This document shows, one piece after another, positions 16,749-24,053 of a stretch of 64,000 bases of DNA. Positions within the stretch are counted from its first letter, which is position 1, and the number at the start of each line of letters is the position of its first letter. The notes under the pieces are model-generated. The model was not told the DNA's origin. It did no database searches and was given only the letters and a program-made list of their open reading frames with translations. The position numbers and the translations under genes were made by a program. Location: positions 216,848-280,847 of the forward strand of contig JAGVVD010000019.1 of assembly GCA_019135865.1 (NCBI GenBank). Reading direction: 5' to 3'. Source of the DNA: Elusimicrobiota bacterium. Lineage in GTDB: Bacteria > Elusimicrobiota > Elusimicrobia > Elusimicrobiales > UBA9959.

Positions 16749-16753
16749 TAAAG

Positions 16754-17170
16754 ATGACACGCAAGACCTCCCTGTCCCGTTTCGGCGTCTCCCTGGAGGG
16801 GGACCTGCTCGAGCGCTTCGACGCCTACATCGCCTCCGAGGGCTACGACAACCGCTCCAAGGCCATAGCCGACCTCATCCGCAAGGAGTTCGTCTCCGAC
16901 GATTTCAAAAAGGGCGCCATAGTGGCCGGCGCCGTCACGCTGGTCTACGACCATCACCGCCGCGAGGTGGTCAACCGCCTCATGGACATACAGCACGACC
17001 ACGGCGGGATCATAATCTCCTCGCAGCACGTGCACCTGGACCACGACAACTGCCTGGAGATCATAGCGGTGAAGGGCCGCGGGGCCGAAGTGAAGCTGCT
17101 GGCCGACGCCCTGAAATCCGTGAAAGGCGTAAAGCACGCTACGCTGAGCGTCACCAGCGCCGGTAAATAA
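16754..17170 (+). CDS. nikR: Nickel-responsive regulator NikR
   Basis: 138 residues. Ribbon-helix-helix DNA-binding domain (TSLSRFGVSLEGDLLERFDAYIASEGYDNRSKAIADLIR) and a C-terminal ACT-like tetramerisation domain. All four high-affinity nickel ligands are present: His81, His92, His94 and Cys100 (DIQHDHGG, SQHVHLDHDNC). With nickel bound it should repress the downstream outer-membrane barrel and nikMNQO uptake genes, and by its position itself. Confidence 0.96.
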   Translation: MTRKTSLSRFGVSLEGDLLERFDAYIASEGYDNRSKAIADLIRKEFVSDDFKKGAIVAGAVTLVYDHHRREVVNRLMDIQHDHGGIIISSQHVHLDHDNCLEIIAVKGRGAEVKLLADALKSVKGVKHATLSVTSAGK

Positions 17171-17224
17171 TTTTTTTGTTTTACGGTAGCACGAAAAACA
17201 CAATAGTAACATCGAGGAGCCATC

Positions 17225-17965
17225 ATGAAAAAACACTTGTTCGCGGTCGGTTTGCTTGCGGTCTTTTGCGGCAGGGCGGCGGCCATGCACCCCCTGATAA
17301 CCGAGGATACCGGCTTTTTGGGCAAAGGAGGGCGGCAGGCGGAGATAGGTTATGAATATTCGGCCGCGGAGGAGGGGACCGATGTTTATTCCCGTTCCCT
17401 GGCGGCGGAGGTTTCCTACGGCCTCAACGACAGGACCGACTTACTGCTCACTATCCCGTTCGGGGGCTGGAGTTCGGCCGGGACTTCGGAAGACGGCCCT
17501 GGCGACCTGGCGCTGGACGCTAAATTTCAGGTCGCCGAAAAAGCCGGCTGGGCCTTCGCCCTTAAACCCGGGCTTTCCCTGCCTACCGGGGACGATAAAA
17601 AAGGCCTGGGCGCCGGGAAGAGCGGTTACTGGGTTTACGGCGTAGCGGGGCGCGCTTCGGGCGCGTGGCAGTATTACGTGAACGCCGGCTACCTGCTCAA
17701 CAAGAACAAAGCGGGCGAAAAAGAGGATATCCTCAAAGCCTCCGCCGCGGCCGCCTATGAGGTGATGGAGAAGACGCTGCTCTCGGTGGACCTGGCCTAC
17801 GAGACTAACGCCGACCCGGCCGCGGCCTCACACCCGCTGTCCTCGGTCTTCGGCATTGTCTGGTCCCCAAAAGACACGCTGGACCTGGACGTCGGCGTGA
17901 AAGCCGGCCTTAACGACGCGGCCGACGACCTTGGCCTGCTGGCGGGCGCGACTTTTCGGTTCTAA
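17225..17965 (+). CDS. Outer-membrane barrel protein of the nickel locus, paralogue 1
   Basis: 246 residues with a signal peptide (about 1-20, ending GRAAA) so that the mature chain starts MHPLITEDTGFLGKG. The rest is amphipathic beta strands separated by turns and ends ATFRF, as in outer-membrane barrels. It resembles the putative transporter barrels grouped with MetA-pathway phenol-degradation proteins, which I know mainly from metal and cobalt/nickel loci. It lies between nikR and nikMN and is about half identical by eye to the protein at 20776. A role in nickel passage over the outer membrane is inferred. Confidence 0.7.
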   Translation: MKKHLFAVGLLAVFCGRAAAMHPLITEDTGFLGKGGRQAEIGYEYSAAEEGTDVYSRSLAAEVSYGLNDRTDLLLTIPFGGWSSAGTSEDGPGDLALDAKFQVAEKAGWAFALKPGLSLPTGDDKKGLGAGKSGYWVYGVAGRASGAWQYYVNAGYLLNKNKAGEKEDILKASAAAAYEVMEKTLLSVDLAYETNADPAAASHPLSSVFGIVWSPKDTLDLDVGVKAGLNDAADDLGLLAGATFRF

Positions 17966-17991
17966 GCCGGCTATTTAAGGAGAAAACTGAT

Positions 17992-19056
17992 ATGCACATG
18001 GCAGACGCTTTGCTCTCGCCCGCGGTGGGCGGTACTATGTGGACGGTTTCCGGCGGGCTTTTAGCTTACAGCGCTAAAAAAGTACGCGAGGAAGCCGACG
18101 ACAGGAAGGTTCCGCTGATGGGCGTGCTGGGCGCTTTCATCTTCGCGGCGCAGATGATAAACTTCACCATTCCCGCCACCGGTTCCAGCGGCCATATGGG
18201 CGGCGGCATGATCCTGGCCATCCTGCTGGGGCCCTGGTCGGCTTTCCTGGTGATGGCCTCGGTGCTTACGGTGCAGGCGCTGTTCTTCGCCGACGGCGGG
18301 CTGCTGGCGCTGGGCTGCAATATCTTCAACCTGGGCTTCTTTACCTGCTTTGTCGCCTATCCGCTTATCTATAAAAAGATAGCCGGCGACGGCCTGGACG
18401 GGCGGAGGATAATGCTGGGCTCCACCCTGGCCGGGATAGCCGGCCTGCAGTTAGGGGCTTTCGGCGTGGTAGTGCAGACGCTGGCCTCCGGCATTTCCGA
18501 ACTGCCGTTCAAGACCTTTGTGATGCTGATGCAGCCCATACACCTGGCCATCGGCCTGGTGGAGGGTCTGGTGACGGCGGGGGTAGTGTCCTTCATCCTG
18601 AAAGCCCGACCGGAAATACTTGCCGCCGCGACGGAGCGCAAACCGATCGGCGTCAGCGTTAAGGGCGCGCTGGCGGGGCTGACCGCCGCCGCGGTGCTTA
18701 CGGGAGCCGCGCTCAGCTGGTTCGCCTCGGCCAACCCGGACGGGCTGGAATGGGCCATGCTGCGCACCTCCGGTAAGGAGGAACTTGAAAGCGGCGCAAA
18801 AGTGCACGGCCTGCTGGCGTCGCTGCAGGAAAAAACCTCCTTCCTGCCGGATTACGGCTTTAAAAAAGCCGAAGTCGTTCACGAGCCCGCCGCGGAAGAG
18901 GGCGGGACGCAAGCCGCGCCGGAGGCCGGGGAGCAAGCGCCCTGGCCCGCGGTGGACGCCGGGACTTCGGTGGCGGGGCTGGTGGGCGGGCTGCTGACAC
19001 TCGCCCTCGCCGGCCTTATAGGCTTCGCGCTCAGGCGCCGCAACGCCGCGGCCTAG
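17992..19056 (+). CDS. nikMN: Nickel ECF transporter substrate subunit, NikM-NikN fusion
   Basis: 354 residues. N-terminal MHMADALLSPAVG is the metal-coordinating N-terminus of CbiM/NikM (the His2 region), followed by six to seven membrane helices with SGHMGGGMILAILLGPW and QALFFADGGLLALGCNIFNLG. From about residue 220 comes a NikN/CbiN-like part with two helices around a soluble loop (ASANPDGLEWAML) and a C-terminal helix ending in RRR. It binds Ni2+ (Co2+ cannot be excluded) and works with NikQ and NikO. The close nikR favours nickel. Confidence 0.92.
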   Translation: MHMADALLSPAVGGTMWTVSGGLLAYSAKKVREEADDRKVPLMGVLGAFIFAAQMINFTIPATGSSGHMGGGMILAILLGPWSAFLVMASVLTVQALFFADGGLLALGCNIFNLGFFTCFVAYPLIYKKIAGDGLDGRRIMLGSTLAGIAGLQLGAFGVVVQTLASGISELPFKTFVMLMQPIHLAIGLVEGLVTAGVVSFILKARPEILAAATERKPIGVSVKGALAGLTAAAVLTGAALSWFASANPDGLEWAMLRTSGKEELESGAKVHGLLASLQEKTSFLPDYGFKKAEVVHEPAAEEGGTQAAPEAGEQAPWPAVDAGTSVAGLVGGLLTLALAGLIGFALRRRNAAA

Positions 19057-19073
19057 CGCCGGTACGCGCTTGG

Positions 19074-19112
19074 TATAATAACCGCGGGCGCCCGCCGCGC
19101 CGGCGGTTATTT
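19074..19112 (+). promoter_or_regulatory. Hairpin and -10 box before nikQ
   Basis: TATAAT at 19074-19079 runs into a stem AATAACCGC/GCGGTTATT closing at about 19111 and followed by TTTTC. It could be an attenuator or weak terminator between nikMN and nikQO, or an internal promoter with a structured leader. Confidence 0.5.
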
Positions 19113-19117
19113 TCAAT

Positions 19118-19930
19118 ATGGGACAACTCGCGCAGAACCTTACCGACATCGGCTATATGGATACGCTGGCGGCCGGTTTTACCCGGCTGCACAGGCTGGA
19201 CCCGCGCGCAAAACTGCTGACCACCGCCCTTTTCATCGTCGCGGTGGTCTCCTTCGGTAAATACGAGGTTTCCGCGCTGCTCCCCTTCCTGCTCTACCCT
19301 GTTTATCTCGCGGCGCAAGGGCGGCTTCCTGTCGGTCATCTTCTGAAAAAGGTCTTATTGGTCTCGCCCTTCGCGGTGGTAGTCGGTATCTTTAACCCAT
19401 TTTTAGACAGCGGCGTGCTGCTGCGGGTAGGAGACTTCGGCGTGTCCGGAGGCTGGGTCTCCTTCGCTTCCATCCTGCTGCGGTTCTTCCTGACGGTCTC
19501 GGCGGCCCTGCTGCTGCTGGCGCTGACCGGCATGAATTCCATCTGCGAAGCGCTGCTGCGGCTGGGGGTGCCGAAGGCCTTTGTTGTGCAGCTTCTTTTT
19601 TTGAACCGCTACCTTTTTTCCCTGACGGCGGAAGCGGAGAGCATGTCCCGCGCGCGTGCCTTGCGCTCTGCCGGGCGCGGAGGCATGGGCTTCGGCGTAT
19701 TTATACAGATACTCGGCCATCTGCTGCTTAAAACGCTCGACCGCGCCGAGCGGGTCTACCGGGCCATGCTCTGCCGCGGTTTCGACGGGCATATCCGCGT
19801 GGCGCGCTTCTCGAACATAGGCCGGCCGGAGCTGCTGTTCTGCGGCGCCTGGACGGCGCTGTTCATCGTTTTCAGGTTCGTAAATCTGCCTGTCGCTCTG
19901 GGACAGGCCGTAACAGGACTATTAAAATGA
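19118..19930 (+). CDS. nikQ: ECF transporter transmembrane subunit NikQ/CbiQ
   Basis: 270 residues. Starts with a cytoplasmic segment with TRLHRLDPRAKLLTTALFIVAV, the CbiQ/EcfT signature, then about five helices. The two coupling motifs that contact the ATPase are present (ESMSRARALRSAGRG and DRAERVYRAMLCRGFDG, each with the A-R-[ASG] style core). Overlaps nikO by four bases. Confidence 0.93.
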   Translation: MGQLAQNLTDIGYMDTLAAGFTRLHRLDPRAKLLTTALFIVAVVSFGKYEVSALLPFLLYPVYLAAQGRLPVGHLLKKVLLVSPFAVVVGIFNPFLDSGVLLRVGDFGVSGGWVSFASILLRFFLTVSAALLLLALTGMNSICEALLRLGVPKAFVVQLLFLNRYLFSLTAEAESMSRARALRSAGRGGMGFGVFIQILGHLLLKTLDRAERVYRAMLCRGFDGHIRVARFSNIGRPELLFCGAWTALFIVFRFVNLPVALGQAVTGLLK

Positions 19931-20676
19931 GCCATCACATAGTGGAAGCGCAAGGTCTGCGCTATTCTTATCCCGACGGTACTCCCGCGCTGGAAGACAT
20001 TTCCCTGCGCGTGGAGCACGGCGAGGCCGTGGCGCTGGTGGGGGAGAACGGGGCGGGGAAGTCCACCCTGCTGCGGCATTTTACCGGCTGCCTTTTCCCC
20101 GCGGCCGGCACCCTGCGGATAGGCGGCCTGCCGGTGGCCAAGGAGCATCTCACGGAAATACGGCGGGCGGTGGGCATGGTCTTCCAGAATCCCGACGACC
20201 AGCTCTTCATGCCTACCGTGTTCGAGGACGCGGCTTTCGGCCTGCTCAACCTGGGCGTGAGCGAAGCGCAATTGGAGGGGAAAGTGATGGGGGCCCTGGA
20301 GACCGTGGGGGCGGCGCATCTCCGCTCGCGGCCGCCGTACAGGCTTTCCCAGGGGGAAAAGCGGGCCGTTTCAATCGCCGGTGTGCTGGTCATGCAGCCG
20401 GACATTCTGGTGATGGACGAGCCTACTTCCAACCTGGACCCCAGGTCCCGCCGCCGTCTCATCGAGCTCCTTAAAACTTTTAAGCACACCAGGATAATCG
20501 CCACCCACGACCTGGATTTCGCCCTGGAGGTCTGCGGCCGCACCATCGTGATACACAAGGGCCGCGTAACCGCCGACGGGCCGACCCGGGAAGTGTTCGG
20601 CGACGAAAAGATCCTCCGGCTCAGCAACCTCGAGCAGCCGGCGGCCTTGCGCAAATGCCCGGCTTGCGGCGGCTAG
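19927..20676 (+). CDS. nikO: ECF transporter ATPase NikO/CbiO
   Basis: 249 residues with Walker A GENGAGKSTLL, Q-loop GMVFQNPDDQLFMP, signature LSQGEKRAVSIAG, Walker B DILVMDEPTSNLD and the switch His in IATHDLDFA. It ends with a CPACGG motif, an unusual C-terminal addition. It energises uptake by the NikMN-Q complex. Confidence 0.95.
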   Translation: MSHHIVEAQGLRYSYPDGTPALEDISLRVEHGEAVALVGENGAGKSTLLRHFTGCLFPAAGTLRIGGLPVAKEHLTEIRRAVGMVFQNPDDQLFMPTVFEDAAFGLLNLGVSEAQLEGKVMGALETVGAAHLRSRPPYRLSQGEKRAVSIAGVLVMQPDILVMDEPTSNLDPRSRRRLIELLKTFKHTRIIATHDLDFALEVCGRTIVIHKGRVTADGPTREVFGDEKILRLSNLEQPAALRKCPACGG

Positions 20677-20775
20677 GCCCGCGGCTTTGCTCCGGCGCCG
20701 GCCCCCTTCCGCTTCCGGGAAGGAACTGATTTACTAATTACCGCGATTTAGGGATAATATTGCGGGGGTGAACAC

Positions 20776-21519
20776 ATGAAAAAGACCGCCATATTCTTTT
20801 CCTCTGTTTTATTCGCCTGCGGCACCGCCGCGGCTTTCCACCCGATGTCCACCGAGGATACGGGATTCCTGGGTCGGGACGTCATACAGGCCGAGGTCGG
20901 CTTCGATCATACCGAGGACACCGACGCTTCCGACTATTTCTCCAACACCCTGTCGGCCACTTTCTCATACGGCCTCTGGGACAAGCTGGACCTGCTGCTC
21001 AGCGCGCCCTGGCAGGGCTGGGATTCCGCCGGTTTCTCCGAGAGCGGCCTCGGCGACGTCTCCATGGAGGTCAAATTCTGGGTGGCCGAGCGGAGCGGCT
21101 GGGACCTGGCTCTCAAACCGGGCTTCTCACTGCCCGCCGGCGACGACGCCAAAGGCCTGGGCGCGGGGGAAGGACAAGTCTGGATCTACGGCATAGCCGG
21201 GAGGACCGACGGGCCGCGCCAGTACTATGTCAACGCGGGTTATAAGTACAACCGCAATTCCTCCGGCGAAGAGAAGAACATCCTCAGTGCCTCGGCTCTG
21301 GGCGCGCTGGAAGTGCTGCCAAGGACGCTGCTGGCCGCCGAACTGGCCGTCGAGACCAATACGGACAAGGACGCTGTCTCCCACCCGGTCAGCTCCATGC
21401 TTGGCCTGGTCTGGTCGCCGGTCCCGACGCTGGACCTCGACGTCGGAGTCCGGTACGGCCTGAACGACGCCGCCGACGAACTCTCCCTGATCCTGGGCGC
21501 CACTCTCCGTTTCGAATAA
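20776..21519 (+). CDS. Outer-membrane barrel protein of the nickel locus, paralogue 2
   Basis: 247 residues, signal peptide 1-20 (ending GTAAA), mature N-terminus FHPMSTEDTGFLGRD. Clearly homologous along its whole length to 17225-17965 (shared LDLLLSAPWQGWDSAG, LALKPGFSLPAGDDAKGLGAG, LDLDVGVRYGLNDAADEL) and ends in a barrel-type LGATLRFE. The two copies flank nikMNQO, each next to a NikR family gene, as if a regulator-plus-barrel unit had been duplicated. A ribosome-binding site GGGGGTG precedes the ATG. Confidence 0.7.
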   Translation: MKKTAIFFSSVLFACGTAAAFHPMSTEDTGFLGRDVIQAEVGFDHTEDTDASDYFSNTLSATFSYGLWDKLDLLLSAPWQGWDSAGFSESGLGDVSMEVKFWVAERSGWDLALKPGFSLPAGDDAKGLGAGEGQVWIYGIAGRTDGPRQYYVNAGYKYNRNSSGEEKNILSASALGALEVLPRTLLAAELAVETNTDKDAVSHPVSSMLGLVWSPVPTLDLDVGVRYGLNDAADELSLILGATLRFE

Positions 21520-21583
21520 GCGCCGGGCTGTCGCGCCCCTGCCTGCTCTCCGGTCCCCCGGGTTCCGGCCCGGGGATATTTTT

Positions 21584-21622
21584 TGGCGATACTCATAACT
21601 TTTGGTAGAATATTATGACTAT
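21584..21622 (+). promoter_or_regulatory. Promoter and operator-like inverted repeat at the second nikR start
   Basis: TTGGCG at 21584-21589, 16 bases, TAGAAT at 21606-21611. ATACTCATAA (21590-21599) mirrors TTATGACTAT (21613-21622) with one mismatch and a 13-base spacer, covering the promoter and the first ATG codons. The core half-site TCATA resembles that of known NikR operators, but the half-sites face the other way. Confidence 0.55.
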
Positions 21623-22022
21623 GAAAATGGAAAGATACACCGTCTGCCTCGAAAAGGGCCTGCTGGGCAGGCTCGACGAGATAGTGGTCGAGCGCGGCTA
21701 TCGCAGCCGCTCGCAGGCCATGGGAGACTTCATCCGCCGCGCCATAGTCAAGAGGGAATGGCGAGGCGGCCGCGAATGCGCCGCCTCCGTCTCCCTGGTC
21801 TACGGCCCTGGCGACGGGAGGATCTCCGCCGGCGTGGAGAAACTCCTCAAGGCCGGAGGGGCCTCCATCCTCTCCTCGACCTCGCACCTTCTGCCCGGCG
21901 GCCGCGCCATGATCACGATATCGCTGAAAGGTCGGCCCGCCGCCCTGCAGAAGCTCGCCGACTCGCTGCGAGCCCTTAAAGGCGTGACGCACGGCTCCTT
22001 CTCGATAATAGCCCCGCTCTAG
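21615..22022 (+). CDS. NikR-family regulator lacking nickel ligands
   Basis: 135 residues from ATG 21615; ATGs at 21621 and 21627 are also possible and the predicted transcript start favours 21621. The ribbon-helix-helix part (RYTVCLEKGLLGRLDEIVVERGYRSRSQAMGDFIRRAIV) is intact. The ligand domain aligns without gaps to the NikR at 16754 over 44 residues, but the four nickel ligands are replaced: His81 by Lys79, His92 by Ser90, His94 by Leu92, Cys100 by Ala98. It cannot bind nickel in the known way, so it senses something else or works without metal. The TonB-dependent receptor follows 24 bases later. Confidence 0.88.
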   Translation: MTMKMERYTVCLEKGLLGRLDEIVVERGYRSRSQAMGDFIRRAIVKREWRGGRECAASVSLVYGPGDGRISAGVEKLLKAGGASILSSTSHLLPGGRAMITISLKGRPAALQKLADSLRALKGVTHGSFSIIAPL

Positions 22023-22046
22023 GCGGATACTGTACGGGACCGGGAG

Positions 22047-24053
22047 ATGGGAAAATACCGCCTGCTGTGCGCTTCGCTGTTCCTTGCCGCCGCCGCGGAG
22101 GCGGCCGAGGTGCATCTGACCGTGCTCACGCCCGGCCGAGCGCCTCGCGCGCTGGCCGAAGTGCCGGCATCCGTGGAAGTGGTGCTCCCCGATCAGCTCG
22201 CTTCCGTTCCCGGCGCCGCTATCGACGAGAAACTGGCTTCGCTGGTGCCCGGCCTGGACACCGGCCGCGCCTCGGGGGACATAAACGACCGCACGGCCGC
22301 GGTGACCATGCGCGGCTTCGGCCTAGGCGCGCAGGGCGGCCGGGGCCAGGGGCGCACCCTGGTCCTGCTCGACGGTGTCCCTCTCAATAACGCGGCCAAC
22401 GGCGGCGTCAACTGGAACGACCTCGCGGTCGGGGACATAGACCGAGTGGAGGTGGTCAAAGGCCCGGCTTCCTCGCTCTACGGCTCCAATTCCATGGCCG
22501 GCGTGGTCAATATCATCACCCGGAAGCCGGGGGCGGGCCGGCTCATAGAGACCTCTTTCGGTTCTTACAATACTTTCGACCTCGGCGCCCGCCTCGGCGG
22601 AAAGATCGGCCCACTCTCGCTGCAGGTATTCGGCAGGACCATGCGCAGCGACGGCTATACCAAGGCCCTGGAGGCCGACAGGGACGCCTATACGCGCCGG
22701 TCCTATACCGACGAGGACGCCGCGGGCCTGCGCGCCGCCTACGACCTGGGCGCCGGCGGCGCCCTGCGCGCCGATATCTCCCGCTTCGACGGCGTCGTCG
22801 GACTGGGCACCAATTACCGCGGCACGGCGCGGGGGGAATACCGAGAGAGCGTCACCGACCTGGCCAGGCTGTCATGGAACGGGCCTCTTGGCGGCTTCGA
22901 GTGGTCCGCTTCGGTATTCGACCAGAGCACGGAGCAGACCCGCGAGGAGGGCGTCAGCACCACGAAACTGACCGATATAAGCGTGGACAGGTGCGACCGC
23001 GGCGCGCTGGTCTCGGCCTCCGGCGAAATGCTCGGCCTCGATTCCGTGTTCGGTTTCGACTGGCGCCGGGGCCGCGTCGACGGCTACGACGATTACAAAA
23101 ACGGCAAGTACGCCCGCGATATCGGTGCGGCGGATACCGGCTCGCCTTTTCTTCATTTCGGCCGCAGGCTCGCCGGCGGCAGGCTCAGCCTGGACGCGGG
23201 CCTGCGCTACGACAGGGCGAAGTTCTACGACGGCTACGCCGAGAACACCAATGCCCCCGGATTTTTCACCGGCGCCCTGGCAGAGCGCTCCTGGTCGCGC
23301 CTGACCCCGGGTTTTTCGGCCGGCTATAAGTACGGCCCGGCTGTCTCGCAGTATATCTCCTATGCCGGCGGCTTCAGGCCCGCGGAACTGGAGAACATGG
23401 TCCTGACGCTGGTGAAAGGATCCGGTGCGACCAAGTGGTACCAGAAGCCCAACCCGGACCTGGGGCCGGAGAAGAGCGAGACCGTGGAGACAGGCTTCCG
23501 GCTGAACCCGCTGCCGGGCCTCTATTCCGATCCGTCCGCCTACCTGACCCGCGCGCGCGATTTCATCTACCAGATAACCACCGGCGTTACTGACCCGACC
23601 TACGGCACCGAGAAGATGTACACCAATGTCGCGAAGGTCGGGATATACGGCTTCGAGCTGCCCGTTAAATACATACGCGGCGGGTTCTCGGTCTCCGCCT
23701 CCTACGCGCAGTCGCATTCGCGCATTACGGACTCCCCGGCCCTGCCTTCTATCAAGGACAAGGAACTGACCTACGCGCCGCGGCATATCTGGTCGGCCGG
23801 GCTCGCATGGAAAAAGGGCCCCTGCGCCTTCTCCGCCTCATGGACGCATAAGAGCCGCCAGTTCACCGATGACGCCAATACCGCGTCGGTGTCCGGCTAT
23901 TCTACCGCCGGTTTCGGCGTCTCGCGCGACCTGGGCGGCGGTTCCTCGCTCTCCCTGCGGCTGGACAATGCTTTCAAGGAACTCCATCAGAGCTCCGACG
24001 AAGAATTCGCGCCGGGCCGCATGGTCTCGGCGGCGCTGAAGGCGGCTTTCTAA
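22047..24053 (+). CDS. TonB-dependent outer-membrane receptor
   Basis: 668 residues, signal peptide about 1-20. Plug domain about 35-165 with TAAVTMRGFG, GRTLVLLDGVPLNNAANGGVNWNDLAVGDIDRVEVVKGPASSLYGSNSMAGVVNIIT, then a 22-strand-type barrel whose last strand ends ALKAAF. No carboxypeptidase-like N-terminal domain. Location in a nickel locus suggests uptake of a nickel (or cobalt) chelate through the outer membrane; the substrate cannot be read from sequence. It abuts the membrane-NTPase gene with no gap. Confidence 0.93.
   Translation: MGKYRLLCASLFLAAAAEAAEVHLTVLTPGRAPRALAEVPASVEVVLPDQLASVPGAAIDEKLASLVPGLDTGRASGDINDRTAAVTMRGFGLGAQGGRGQGRTLVLLDGVPLNNAANGGVNWNDLAVGDIDRVEVVKGPASSLYGSNSMAGVVNIITRKPGAGRLIETSFGSYNTFDLGARLGGKIGPLSLQVFGRTMRSDGYTKALEADRDAYTRRSYTDEDAAGLRAAYDLGAGGALRADISRFDGVVGLGTNYRGTARGEYRESVTDLARLSWNGPLGGFEWSASVFDQSTEQTREEGVSTTKLTDISVDRCDRGALVSASGEMLGLDSVFGFDWRRGRVDGYDDYKNGKYARDIGAADTGSPFLHFGRRLAGGRLSLDAGLRYDRAKFYDGYAENTNAPGFFTGALAERSWSRLTPGFSAGYKYGPAVSQYISYAGGFRPAELENMVLTLVKGSGATKWYQKPNPDLGPEKSETVETGFRLNPLPGLYSDPSAYLTRARDFIYQITTGVTDPTYGTEKMYTNVAKVGIYGFELPVKYIRGGFSVSASYAQSHSRITDSPALPSIKDKELTYAPRHIWSAGLAWKKGPCAFSASWTHKSRQFTDDANTASVSGYSTAGFGVSRDLGGGSSLSLRLDNAFKELHQSSDEEFAPGRMVSAALKAAF

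Noticed and set aside
6402..16752. Identical 15-mer TTACAATTTAACTAA near the nikR promoter and, inverted, at the pilin promoter
   Set aside because: A 15-base AT-rich match within 64 kb is expected by chance a few times; position relative to the genes differs.
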